Assembly (NCBI GenBank): GCA_021432635.1
Contig: MU270093.1
Span: forward strand, 212,810 to 276,809
Length of the DNA stretch: 64,000 nt
Direction: 5' to 3'
Origin: Thozetella sp. PMI_491
Taxonomy: Eukaryota; Ascomycota; Sordariomycetes; Chaetosphaeriales; Chaetosphaeriaceae
The position numbers and the translations under genes were made by a program. Within the stretch, counting starts at the first letter, position 1; each line of letters begins with the position of its first letter. The notes beneath the pieces were generated by a model. The model did not search any database and was not told the origin of the DNA. It saw nothing but the letters and a program-made list of their open reading frames with translations. Shown here piece after piece: positions 10,969-23,865 of this stretch.

Positions 10969-12196
10969 CGCGGCTCGGATTCGGAGGTGGGGTCGAACTT
11001 TTGGGAATCCAGTGTCCTGGCTGGGACGGATTCCGGGCTTCCACAGAAAGCGTCGGTAAGCCCTGAATTCCTATCAGGTGTATATTAGGATGCAATCGTG
11101 CGGAGTGGCTTGAGTGGGCTTGTGGTGCGCTGGGTAGTCCAGCTCGCAAGGCCGAGCTGCATATAGCAAAATTTCTCGAGGTGGGGGTGAGGAGTGTTGA
11201 TGGCGGGGTAGGTACTGTACCAATGCAGCCCCTTTTCAACGTAGGGTTGCCATGCTCACTGTTCAATGGATCCTAGTTAACCCAGTTGCCCATCTGTCAT
11301 CACAACTACAATGCCCGAACTACATTATCCCTTACCCCCCTTGGTGCATTGCTACTGTGGCGGAGGCTTGAGCTTGACATCCATGCGCCCCCCCAGAGAT
11401 ATGTGGCCATTTCCACTGGGCTTGGCCGCTAAGACCGAATCCCCAGGTCCATCCATGCACAGAAGCAATCACCGTAATGCTCGAGACAGATGGCGGCCGT
11501 AAGACGATGTCATAATCTAGCTCAGGCGCGGACTACGGTTACATACAGGATGTGAGGTATATATATGCGTGGGCCGTAGGCGATTTGCAAACAAGCCCGC
11601 AAATGGTCGAACGACAGGCAAGAAGCGAACAAGACAACAGGAAAAGACATGATACAAGAGAGCGTTGGCTCGCCGGGCTCTCTTCCCCCTCGACGTGGGT
11701 CGGCCACGGTCTAGATGGACTGCTGCTGGTTGCCCGACCGTTCTTCACGTTCTTCCCTTTTATTTTCTCCCACAATATATGTTTCTCTCTTTGCCTCCTC
11801 GACCGGGCAGCGCCGAAGCTATCCGCATGGCTGCAAGAGTCATCCATGACCAGCCCTGGCAGAAGATAGCATACCTTTGAAATGAACGAGGCGAAAAATA
11901 TTTAACTCCTGAACCCCCCCGCCGCCAATTCAGTTTCCCCTGCTCCTGTGGGTCCGGATCCATCCAAGACCTTGGTAAAGCCGCCGTGCCGTCCGGACTA
12001 ATCAACCGCAAACGCTAGAAAGGCAGTGTGGCATATACAGCCTAAGTCGACGCACCATACGAGGGGATTGCCCGTATAGGGCGACGCGGGCACGCGTCTC
12101 GCGTACGCGCATATATGGGTTTCGTCTGCCCCATCTTTCTTCGCCTGCCGTCCGTACACAAATGTTCGCCTCTCGTGTGCTGTGCAGAATCTCCAA
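10969..12196. other. Intergenic region between OTU2-like and apsA
   Basis: This 1.2 kb is upstream of the OTU2-like gene and downstream of apsA, both on the minus strand. I see no gene; short frames of up to about 145 codons lack recognisable features. Confidence 0.5.
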
Positions 12197-15100
12197 CTAG
12201 AATCCCCTGAAGGGATCGTCGCGTGTGAACCAGTCGTCGCCCGCCTCGTCTGTGGTCTTGGTGCCCCGGCTCTGGTAGCTGTCCCGATGCCGGCTGCGGC
12301 TTGCACGCCGCCGCATCTCCTTGCTCCGTCGGCGCGCGACCCGCCGTATCTCCTCCTGTTCGTGGGGCGTCTCCTCAAACGGCGTAAGCGCGAGGGGGCT
12401 GATGAAGGCCTCCATGCGCACCGTCCCGATAGCATCGAAGAAGTTATTCATGAGAGCTCCGCTCGGGCGCGTCGACGCCTCCGAGGTGCGAACCGAGCCT
12501 GTCGCCCAAGTCATGCCGCTCGAGGCACCGCTGTTGGTCGCCTGGTAGACGTCCGATGACCCTGCCGTCATGACGCTGTTGCCCGCGGTGCTGTTGGTGG
12601 CAGCGTGGTGGTAGCTGGCGCCGCCGACGGGGCTAGAGAAGCCGCGGAACGAGAGAGGAGGGGGGACGTGGCCACCCGTGTTGCTACGCTTGCGCCCGTG
12701 GAGCGGCACCTGGGCGGCGCGGTCCGCGAAGCGGGGAATGTACGGAGGCTCTGCAGCGTCACGCGAGAGGTCGCGGGCATGGGTCGGGAGGCTGTATGGC
12801 TCTGGGGGGACTGGTGGCGGGTACTCGGGGATTTGGGGGATGCTTGGGATGCTCGGAGGCATGCTGTCTGTGTGCGACGACGCCACGCTGATGGCACCGG
12901 GCCGACCGCCGCTGACGATGGAAGTCTTGGACTTGGTCAGGCGGATGGAGTCACGGATGCCCGGCCGGCGCACTTTGGGCTTGGGCAGTTCGAACTGCTC
13001 AGGCACCTGCGGTTTGGCTTGTGTCGCCATCACGATCTCAGGGACGGCCTGCTGGGAATGGGCGAGGAATGAGAGCGACGTCAACCAGATATAATGGCGC
13101 TCCGCGTTCATGGCAGTGAACTTCAAAGCCCGCTGCGGCGTAAGGATCAAGATGGACCTGTTGAAGAGAGCGCCCGAGCCCTTCGGAGGAGGGTTATCGT
13201 CCTTGACATCAAGCACCGATTGGATGGTCACTACGACATACAACCGTCAGCACGTGCACAAGAGTTGCCAGCCGCGGAGGAAAGGGGAGAGAGTGGAAAG
13301 TGGTGGGTAGGGGAAACTCACGCTTGCGCCCAGCCTTGCCCATCAGTGCGCTACCAGAAGAAGGCTGCTTGCTACTCCAGAGAATGGCCCTCTCGTATGG
13401 GGCCAGCCAGACCCATCGTTTGTGTCGGTCGTTGCTGTTCTCGTCGATTCCCTTGGCGTCGGCAACGCCGAACGACTTGCGCCTCCGGACGTACTTGAAC
13501 ATCCACTCACCCACCATGGTCTGCGCGATGGCATCGACGACGCCGGTGGCTTGACCAGAGCTGCCGTTAGAGCCAACACCCGTGTCACCTGTGTTAGCAG
13601 TATTGGTGGAGAGCTGTGGTTGGTGCCGGCCCCGGGTGTAAGAGTCCCGGTTGCGGGTGTACGTGAGGTCGCTGTGGGGAAGAGGTGGCAGTCCCGGGCT
13701 CTCGGGGACCTCATCGGACGGGGAAATGGGAGGGGGGGAGCGGCTGCCTCGTCGCCGGTTACGCTGCCCATGAGGCAGCGCCGCGGCAGATCGGACCTTG
13801 CGAATGCTGTTGACACGGTAGTGCGAACGACCGCCTCTTCGCGACCAGGTATCGGAACCTCTCGTGGGGCTCGACCGACCGTCGCTCGGAGCGCTGGCAC
13901 TGACCGGCGGCTTCCGGGAGCTAGCACGGGTGGGAATGGGGAAGGGCGGCTCTCGAGGATCTGGAAGGCTGGGGCTTCGGGACCGTTGGTGCGTCGCGAT
14001 GCCGCTTTGGATCATGGCCGCCTTACGCATCACACCCGCCTTGTTGGAGGCGCCGAGGAAGGACGATCGCGCCCCACGCCTCGAGTCCGTCCTCGCCGGG
14101 AACGACTCACGAGCCTCAGCAGTGGTGCTGGCGAGGACCTCGCTTGCCACCGGCCGCATGGAACTCCTTCCACCACTAGGCTTGCGTGGGATTGCGGTCT
14201 CTCCCCCATTCCCGCCCGAGCCACGCTTCCCTCCTCGGCCGGCAGTCTTGCTCGGCCGCGGGGCCGAAAGGGCCGTACGGTATTCTGTATCACTTACATC
14301 GGCATCGATGAACTCGTCAGCCTCGTCGGAGCTGCCACCATCGAAGCCGGCGAAAAGGCTGCTGATCCTATGCGGTCTCCGCATTGGAGCCTTCTGGCTC
14401 GACAGGGGGCCGTCATCGTTATTGCCTGGGTAGGCATCACGAGTTTCCTCCTCAGTCGGGACAGGCGGGGATGAGGGCATGTCCGTGAGGCTCCTCTTAG
14501 TTACGAGGCGCCTCGGGTTTCTCGGCGGTGGAACACTTCCGGGTGCAAACTGCCTTGGCTCGTCCGAAGCCAAGGGTTCCGTGGATGGCGCTGCAGGAGA
14601 GGTCGGCCTGGACGTGATGGCCGAGGGGTGGAGATGGGCCGGCAGTCTGTCTAGCCGCCTGTCGATGCGAATCTCTTCAGTTTGAACTGCGATCGACTTG
14701 ACTTCAGCGGCGCTGATGAGGGTCACCTGACAACCGAAGTCCTTGAACAACTGCGGGAGTCGGGGCTCACGAGGTGTTGAAGGGCGGCTCGTGGGGGGTA
14801 TAATGCTGATGCTGGGAATCTGCATCGGCAGGCTAAGGAATGAGGGCTGGAGTGGAGGGGGGACTTCTTCCGTCTGCGTCGCGGCCGAAATCATGACGGA
14901 AACCTTAGGCTTCGGCATCGGGGGAGCTTCTCGGACCGGTGAAGTTGGAGTCTTGGGCGGGCTCAATGGCTCATCAGCGGTCTGTGAGGAACCGTTCACC
15001 ATCAAGTTTGTCGCTGCAGGCGGCTTGATGGTCAACGGCTGGGCGATGTGGCTCGGCACCCGCTTCCTCCTCTGGTTCGCCTCGATCTCGACATCGCCAC

Positions 15101-16361
15101 GCGGGGAGCTCTCGACATCGTGCAGTCTCTCCAGCTTGGAGGGCAATGAAGGCTCGGGGGTGGAAGGCTTCACAGGCCGCACCTTGGGCGATGGCGGCGG
15201 TGAGTACTGCACCCCGGTATCCTTGTAGCTGACCTTGGGCAGCGGTGGCGGCGGCATCTGGCTGGTTTCGTCGTCTTCCCTGATAGTGCGGGCCTCGAGC
15301 TTCTCCAACGTGCTATGGTGCATGGTCATTCGGCCGCGAGCGACGCTGCCAGGGCGCATCATGCTGTCATTGCTCTGGTTGCGCCGGTGCGTTCGCGACA
15401 TGACGCTGTCACGGCTGGTGTTGCGGTTGTGCCTGGCGTTGGAAAGAACGCTCTCCCGACCACCGTAGTCGGTCTCGTCGTCATATTCGGTGTCGAAGTT
15501 GAGCTCGTCCGCAAGCGAGTTGCCGTTCGGTGGCTTGATTCCATTGCCCATGACCGAGAAGCGAATGCTGTTGGTCATGCTCATAGTCCGGATGCTAGCA
15601 GCATCCTCCTTGGCACTCTCTTCGACCTCACTCTCGTGCGTATCGTGAATGCCGTTCATCTGAGCTTGGTAAGCCGCCACCTCGTCCAAGACCACTTTCA
15701 AGCGACTCTCGGCGACATGGATCTTGCGATCATATTTGCGCCTCTCGTCATCCCAGGCCTGTTTTTCTTGGGCCCATTGGCTGTGCACGCGTTCTGAGTC
15801 CTCCTCTTGGCTACGCAGCTTTTTCTGCGCCGCCTCTAGTCTTTTCTTGGTCTCGGTCGTCGTGTCCACCGCCTCATCTCGCTCACGCGCCAGCTCACCG
15901 AGCGCAGACGAGGTGCCGCCCTCGAGCAGGGCCAACTGACGCTTCAACGATCGGTTCTCCTTGGCCGTCGTTGACAGACTCGTCTGTAGCGTATCGGATT
16001 CTTCTCGTGTCGCGTGCAGGCTGGTCTCGAGGCTCTCGATGATCTTAAGCTTCTCTTCTTGGTCCCTCCGCAGCGCCAGGATCTCCGAGACTAGGTTGGC
16101 ATGCAAGGTCGGAGTGAACCGACGAGGGTCCAGTATGCTAATGCTCTCATCGGTGCTGACATCCCTTGAGGACCTCTTGGAGCCCTTGTCATTCGGCACG
16201 GGGGGCGGTGATGAGCTCTGCACGCCCTTCCCTGGTGGCGTGGCGGACCGGCGCGAGCGGCGCGACGTTCGTGATGGTGTTCGGTAAGGTGTCTCTGCGG
16301 GTGTCGGCAACGATATGGTGACGGGTCCAGCGGACTCGTCCTCGGTCTCCCACATAGCCAT
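12197..16361 (-). CDS. apsA: ApsA/Num1-type cortical dynein anchor for nuclear migration
   Basis: Cell-cortex protein that anchors dynein and positions nuclei (Aspergillus ApsA, yeast Num1, fission-yeast Mcp5). Exons are 16361-13322 and 13230-12197 with a 91-nt intron (gtgagt...cgtag, phase 1), giving 1357 aa. The N-terminus is Ser/Pro-rich. A coiled coil spans about 88-235 (EEKLKIIESLETSLHATREE; KKRLEAAQKKLRSQEED). A long disordered Ser/Pro/Arg middle follows. A Mcp5-type PH domain lies at about 940-1067 (VGEWMFKYVRRRK, RWVWLAPYERAILW, then LTIQSVLDVKDD and HYIWLTSLSFLAH). The intron cuts the PH domain, and the joined reading frame restores it. The C-terminal 290 residues are basic and Ser-rich. 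QT-containing motifs at about 382, 495 and 559 resemble light-chain docking sites (see findings). Num1 proteins usually carry internal repeats; I see none here, as in other filamentous fungi. Confidence 0.93.
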
Positions 16362-19300
16362 GGTGACCAGCTCCGTCCGGCGCAGAGAGTGGACGATGCA
16401 GTTGTCTCCAGACGAGTGTCAGGAACAGGCGCTATTTCAGTCTAGATGGACTGCCTGTGCCCCTCCTCTCCACCAGACTGGTGCCAGGAGATGTAGTTTC
16501 GGGACCTAAAAAGGGATCAAAGCTCTGGTCCCTCCTGCGATGACCCCTGCTCGACGGACCACCAACCCAGTCAAATTGGCCGAGCTTGTTCATACAGGGG
16601 AATATGCACGAAAACACGCCGTTTCTTGACCTATTCTAAAGGAACAGGTTCCGAGCGTTAGCCTAGTGATTTTCGAGCGCATCCGACCCGTCACATCCAA
16701 AGTGTGATGCATTGACCCGACGCGACGAAAAATCTCCCTTCGAGTTCGGATCGAGCGGTTGCGTTCAGGAGACACCGGGGCCAGGGGGGGGGCGGCACTT
16801 ACAAACTCGGCGAAAGGTTACCTGCAAGGTAAAATTCATGTCCAACAGGTGCTGCTAGGGGCCTGGAGCGCAATTGATGCATTAGCACACGACCGAGGTG
16901 AGGGGACCTTGTCCTGGCATATAACAGGCCGTTTAAGCAATGGAGCCCTCTCAACCGGCTGCGTCAAGCCATGCGCCGAAAAGGAGATGCTACGCCAATG
17001 GGTGTTGAGATGAACAAAACGTACTGAAAAATACGGCCAGGGTTGCGAAGCCACGGAGCATTGAAAAAAATGAACGAGCCTAATTGGAACAATGGGCAGT
17101 GCACGTTGGAGTAGAGAAGGAGGTTTCCTCGAGGACAAACGGGCAATCTCAAGCCGACATGCTATCGAAAGACCGGGTGCCGGTTGCTGAATAGGAGGAT
17201 CGCCGTGGCGGTGGATCGCCGCGGCCAATGCGTCGAAACAGGCGGCACTTTGGGGCTTTGGGGTAGACGGGGTGGAGGTGCGAGCACACTAGGGGGCCCG
17301 AAGCTTCTCTAGACAGCGCAACGTGTTAGTGGGTGGCTGAGAGTTGAATGATGTCCGGTTCTAGGGACTGGGCCGAGGAGTTCGTCGGCGCGTCGCTCGA
17401 CACGACAAAGAAACCGGTATAAAATAAGAAAGATAAGGACGAGGTGACATATGGGAGAGAGAGGCGCTCGCTCAGACGCACCTACAGTAGCCTTCTTTCC
17501 TTTTTTTCCCGCCTTCCTTCCTTTTCAAGTCGCGAGGATATGTAGTAGCACCGAAGGGCGGCTAGTCGATCCGCACAAAAGTCTCGAGCTCCAGATCGGC
17601 CGCATCGAAGCGCATAAAGCTGAGGCGTCGTTCGGGGTCGGGTGGCACGACGGGGACGCAGCGGGGAACAGGCGCCGTGCTTGTGCAACGCGGTCTGGCG
17701 AGGCAAGACTCGAGGTCAGAGATATAGAGTAGAGAGCCCTCGGTGGCGCGCAACACAGGCGCACGCAGCACACACGCGCGAGGGAGACGGCGAGGCAGAG
17801 ACAAGGAAAACTCTCGCCCCGGAGAACAATGGCAATGTCGAAGGACGTTGGGAAGAGATCCTCGACCTGCCCAGGACAAAAGACCTAAGAGCAAAACGTC
17901 TGCAAAGAGACTCGCCCGAATCCCTGGGGAATGGAGCCAGGCGGGTTATGTACTAAGGTGCTCCACTTCACAGCTCAACACGGGCCAGCAAACGCGCAGT
18001 AGCGTGCATCTGGACCTAGCGAGGGACCACCCCAAGCGACCACACGCGGGCCCGCGGCGCAGAGAGAGAGAAAAAGTGTAATGACATTGTGCCCCAGTGA
18101 CCAGTGGATTCTTCGGCGGCCCAGGGTGCCAGCGGTACGTACTCCGTACTTCGAAATATACCGAATCCTTCTGGCACTCTTTCCGGTCCCCGTCCAGGGC
18201 ACGTCCAGGGCACCCCGGAACCCTCCCCTTTCCCTCCCCCAGAGAAGAGTCAAGAGTCCAACGATCCGGGACCTTTCAGTATACCGAGTTAATGCACACA
18301 CTCCTGCCAGATACGTATCTTTGGCATGTAACCATAGTAGTATGCAGCTGCTCGCTGCAGGAGCGGTGCGCCACGGCTTGCCTGCATCGGCAATGTCCTC
18401 CTCGTCCTCCGGCAGCCCTTGGTGCGCAAAATGGCACGTCCCCGCGGCCTCGGACTTTAGAGGAGGAGCGGAAAAAGAAAGCGGAGGGGAGGGGGAAGGA
18501 GGGGCTGACGTTGTCGCTTCATATCTAGCTACATATGCTCTCGTGTTTGCAAATCTCTCTTGCGTCGCTGAGGAACTCGGCGCCGAGATGGGCCTCGTCA
18601 ACGGTCCTAAAGGCATGAGCTGGGAGCGACATGCGAATTTCCTAAAATGGATTAAGGGGAAGAGACCAGGGCCCCCAAGAAAGGCTGCCAAAGTCTGGAT
18701 CGGTTATGAGAGCATCCTTTCCTAGTGGTCACCGTCGTGAGGAGAACGAGAGAAGAAAAGAAAAAAAAAACGGCCGTACTACCGGTACACAAGGAGGAAC
18801 CCTGTTCTGGCTTCTCACAAGAACTTGGGGAAAGAGGAAGGAGGAGAAGGGAAAAAAATCTTCTCGCCTCCGGATGTGAGACTCTGGTCGGCGAGTCTCG
18901 ACTCGACGCTCTCTCATTCCTCCGCCGGCGAGCACAGCGTCCGCCACTTGTTCGACACCCAAACACGCCTCCCCCCCCCCCCCCGTGGGCGGGCGGTTTT
19001 GCCGAGCGACTGGCCGTGGGCTGCACGCACTGCAGCTTGTGCAAGTTTGGCACTGGCCGAGCCAGGCCAGCAGGCGAACCCTGGCGGGGGCTGATGGGGT
19101 CCTGCAGCTAGGGCCTGCCAGGGATCCCGCCGGCGGTCGAGGGAAAGAAATATCCATGGTATGGCTTGGGAGGGCGCGCGAGCGACCAGCAGACTGACCA
19201 GAGTGTGGTCCGGGTGTGCCACCCATCCGCCGCTAGGCCCGGTTCGTCGGCGTTGGTCGCAGCGTGGAGTGTGACAGCCAATGGGAGGCCCCACCCCTCG

Positions 19301-22300
19301 CTGGAACAATTTCCTGCCAGGCGCTGATCACCAGCAGTTTGGGCTCTGCGGTGGAGCAGCTTTGGCCTGAAATTTGCCCTGGAGGCTCCAAGCTCGTGTC
19401 TTCAACAGCAAGCCACTCTCGGCCATTTCCAGGCCGTTATTTTCTCTTATTCCTGTGGCGGCCGGATCCCCCCCCCCCCTTTTTTTTATGATTATTATTA
19501 TTAGAAGTGGTACTGTTTTATCTTGTTAGTAGAGCCGCCCCATTTGATGTCGTCACCAGTTGTGTGGTCTTAATGGTTTCGGCATAAGTGCTGGGAGTGC
19601 TCCTCGAAGCTTGGGGATGCCAAGGATGGCCGCGCATGCTCCGGAGGGTTCTGCATAGTAGCAGTAGCTACTATCAGGCAGTTGCGCACGAAGTAGCTGT
19701 TATCACACGTGAGGTAGGTGCCGGCTATAAGTGAGGAGAGAGAGGACCGGGTCATCGCTTTCCGTCTCGAGGCTGGATCCCGCTGCAGGTTCCCTCGATG
19801 GGACAGGACCACGCACTTGATCTCCCATAAATAAATAAAAAAGAAACAACCTGGGTAGCTGCGGTCAGTGTACCCGCGCTGCCCGGCAAGGCTCGAGACG
19901 GGTGGGGAAGAAAGTTCCGGATCTTATCGCAGACCTGAACACCTCATCACGACCCCCCGGGCATGCCTCCCATGGGACCCGCTGCAATTGACGCGTCTCT
20001 TCGCGTCCCTGGTCGATGGCATCGAGGTCCAGACGCCCTCCTCCACTGCTCCCGAACTTTTCTCTGGCCAAGGACCAAAAGCCGTCATGACGCACGACGC
20101 TGGTGGGCGATATCACTTACAGGTGACAGATCACAACCTTGTGTTCGGTACAGTACTACGTCTGCTCTTCCCATCTCTCCCATCCTGTCCTCTCTCTGAC
20201 GGAGAGACTCCACCTCGTACGAGCGGATCTCCAGTGCGACCATACTGTCCAGATCGCGCCAGGGAGACCGGAGCGCTGGGCGGTCGTTGGCAAAGATCGT
20301 GCGAGTAGTCCTCGGCTATCAGACTTACATATTACTGCCTTGCCAACTTGGCTACGCACGACATGCGACGCGGCACCAACCTTCGGGACGGCCTTGTCAG
20401 TTGAGGCTGCCTGGTCTAGCTTCGATATTCTCCAGCAGCTCCAGCAGCTAGCAAGGGCAGACGACGCATGTGCAGGGCCTAACCCAGCCAGCTCTGCATG
20501 CTGCAGCTGAACTATGTATGTCACTATTTGCTGAAGCGGAGGCCCGTCCGCAGAAGAAGCATGGTGTCTAATAGGAACCGTGTCCCGTCCATAGTACACA
20601 ATGCTCAGCGACGAACAAGGTGAGCGAGGTGGTGAGGTGACGAACCCCGGCGCTCGATGTTTCCCCCTCGTCCGCACAGACCCTTCGTCCTGCAGCTAGA
20701 GCCTTTCTCCAGATCCTTGAATCGAGCCCTCAGCGCAACCACAGGATGGTGTGGCGTCGACCTCAAACAGTGAAGTCCCAACCTTTAGGTAAACCCCCGA
20801 AATTGCGACCAACCTGTGGATATATTTTGGGGCGGGGGTCCCGAAGGATCCTTGTAGACGCGGTCGGAGAATCGCGGGCCAGAATCCCTTGTCTCGAGCC
20901 GAACAGCTCTGCTTTGGGTTTTGTTTTGTTTTTTTCCTATTTTGCGTGGTTTTTGGTTCGGTATGCATTTGAGTTGGCGCAGAAGCCGCGATCCAGCGCT
21001 CTCTCGAGCGAAAAAAGGTTCGAACTAATGTCAGGCCTTCGGAAACCTCGCCGGCTAGCGAGTCTGACATGCCGGGTTAGAGGTCCAGAGCCCTGACTAG
21101 GCTGCCGCCGTCGTCTCATGTTTCGCTGTTTGGCACCAACGCCAACGGCAGAGAGCGGCAGAGTGCGGCAGAGACGCTGGCCTCCAGGGTGCGGCAGGCG
21201 GACCCGCTTGCTCCCAGCCCGGCGGACAGCGTGGGGCGGGCCATGGCAAGAAGCTTTTAGCGACAGTCGATGCGAAATTGCCGCTATCGAAGCCTGTCGA
21301 CAGCTCGTTTGTTTCACGAAACGTTCTTGCTGGTTACCGTGTACCTCGTCGCCCAGCGCCTCGGCCGAACCATTGCTGTGCCAGACGCGTCCCACGGACG
21401 AAACGTGGTTAGAACCAACGACACAATGCGCGGGGGGGCGCTTCCGGCTACCAGGAACCTCGCCCCCCGACACAAGTTAGCGTCGACGTCCGCGCGCTCA
21501 GCCTGTCGATCTTTGGGACAGTTACGGCGTAGACAATCTGGACGCAGTCTTGGAAGGTGAGCCTCATCGGGAACCGAGTGCTACTCTGGAGGTCCCTAGT
21601 ACTATGGTACGTCGTACAGATGGTCGAGCAGCAGGTTCTGCGCAGACCAGGACCGGCCGACAGAACCTTGAGCCGCTTTATAATGCTGTGTGTGCCCCAA
21701 TCCAATACGACAACACCGTAGCACAAAGTCCAGATACAGAGCAAGAGGGTACATAATAGCTAAGATAGGCAGCCTACCTTACCTTCCTAGGTACACAAGG
21801 CCTGTACTGTAGCAATATTAGCGGCACCACCGCACGGGGCAATTGCCTTTTGGATTGCCCTGCTCCTTACCACATGCGTCTTGATCGAGGTAGTACTTGC
21901 TATCGCTGCTGACCGACCCGGCTCAACAAGCGCTCTTTCCCCAGCCTACCAGGGCGTTTCTCCTGTTCCCTCAGCACCCACCGCGCTGTGCTTCTTGTCT
22001 CTTTTCGGCTGCCGAGCTTTCGCCAGCCATACGCCTCTTCGGCCTTCGGGCTCCTATTCTCTACCGCCCATCCTGTAACGCCCGCCGCCCATCACGAGGC
22101 AGTGATTGGCCTTCAGACAAGATAGGCAGCCGCAAAAGGCCTCCAAATAAGCCAAGCGGCCTACCGTGCCGGCCCGTAGTGAGGACGAACGGCGCCCCTT
22201 CCCCTGTCCCGCCTCCCCTTCCCCCAAGCACACCAGCCGTGGCCATTGGCCAATGGCTTCTGCGAGGCTTCTTCCCCGAAATCGCCCACGTCTCATTTCT

Positions 22301-23865
22301 GCTCTCCCCCTCCCCCTCGTCTAAAGTCTAAACCCCCACCCGCGCCACTTCTCAAGGCCTGGCTGGCCATCACCAACACGCGGTTGTGGGCCTCGGCCGC
22401 AGAGCGTCTAGCGCCTCGGCGGAAGCTGGGCCCCGGTCACTTCGGTTGGGCGAGGGCTCTTCCGTGGAGACACGGACGGGAGCTAGGCTTACCTCTTCTC
22501 TGGTTCTCTTCGCCTGCAGGACGAACTTCCCAATCCTACACTGCGGTCACCGCAGTCGTCACAGTCCAATCTCTGGATCACAGCAACCCCGGAGGGTTGC
22601 AATATTCCAGCGAAGCTTGCAGGCTTTTCCAGTCGTCGCTCCCGTTGGGAATGGCTTTCTTCCCGTCCCTCCCGCACCCCCCCCCCCCCTCTTCTCTCCC
22701 TTCGGTGTTCTCCCAACACTTGAGGTGAGAGGGCTGGTCCGAGATGAGCCCTGCAGCTCAGATGCATGGGCGAGCGAGCCCTTTGGCCGCTAGCTCGAGG
22801 CATCAGAGCGTGCATGTACTCCCTGCAGATCCGCGGCCTGCTAGTGCTGCAAGCTGCAGTGCCCATCACTGCTGTCAGTCAGGGTTCTGCAGCACCAACG
22901 CCGAGTCTGCCCGGAGGTGTCAACGTGAAAAGACCATCCAAGCACGGCTGCCATGCGATAGAGCAGCCTATCCTCCGGTAGATCCTAGCCCAAGCTCGTA
23001 ATCTCTCGGCAGCGTGCACAGCAGATTTTGTCTGTTCTGTCTGTAGAGGCTTTCTGGCAGCAAACCTGCAGGAGCCGAGAGCACGGCCAGCCAGGCTTGA
23101 CGGGACTCCTAGCACCTTGAAGGGAGATGGAGCGGTCGACTCAGGGGGCCTGCAGCTTCAAGCGAGCCGTCAACCAAAAAGTCTGGTTTGCTGGGGCTGC
23201 CGCGGTAATCTGCTACGCTCCGGACCCTTTCGTCTCTCTCAAGGCAAGTCATTGACCGTTCTCGTGGCAGCGTAGCATTTGTAATATATCAGTTTTTGCC
23301 TGGTGGGAAAATGACTGCGACGCTGTGCGTACCTGCCGAGCGTCGATAATTAGCAACCATCAAGGGCCTTCGTCACAGACCCAGTTGCATGTCACCCGCT
23401 GCGGTTACAGTAGGAGAAGTTGAAGGTAGATGCTACTCTCATGTTTTTGTTTGTGATAGCATTGCCTTGCCTCGGGCATCACAGCATATGTAGCAACTGG
23501 CACCTTGCTTGGGATACCACGGCCCGGTCCTCCCCGTAAAGGCATCCGTCCAGTCAGCCTCCCAGCTTTTCTCGCACCTGCCTTGCCCATCCGCCCTATC
23601 GACGTAAACTACGTGGTCTTACGGCTGCCCGGCGGCGCCTCCGGCCATGGACTCGCTCGTCGTGTAGCACCGAGCTCAACAATACGGTAAGGCAGTGTTG
23701 TGGAGTGAGCAGAGAGGTAATAGTGCCGGGCAGGTCCACGAAGACGTGCTAGCGTGTTGGCGATGGCTAGGCGAAGGGAAAGCTACATGTTCTTCGAGTT
23801 GTATGTAAGCATCTCCGTGGTTGCAACCGGAACATAGCAGTTCTAGCCCCGGCAAGTCGCCTCCT
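16362..23865. other. 7.5 kb gene-free block upstream of apsA
   Basis: Between the apsA start and the 3' end of the membrane-protein gene. It contains purine/pyrimidine-biased tracts, a 14-base C run (18971-18984), a C/T-homopolymer plus ATT-repeat patch near 19468-19502 and another C run near 22678-22690. Frames of up to about 240 codons occur on both strands (for example around 18081-18725) but look like composition artefacts. The first part is likely the apsA promoter and leader. Confidence 0.45.
18971..18984. repeat. C14 homopolymer
   Basis: Fourteen consecutive C in noncoding DNA, flanked by purine-rich sequence on the left. Confidence 0.9.

Noticed and set aside
13422-14474. 350-codon + strand frame inside apsA
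   Set aside because: Antisense shadow of apsA exon 1; the minus-strand reading has coiled-coil and PH-domain content.
18081-18725. 214-codon + strand frame
   Set aside because: Overlapping frames on both strands, no family pattern, and charged low-complexity content from GGA/GGG-rich DNA.
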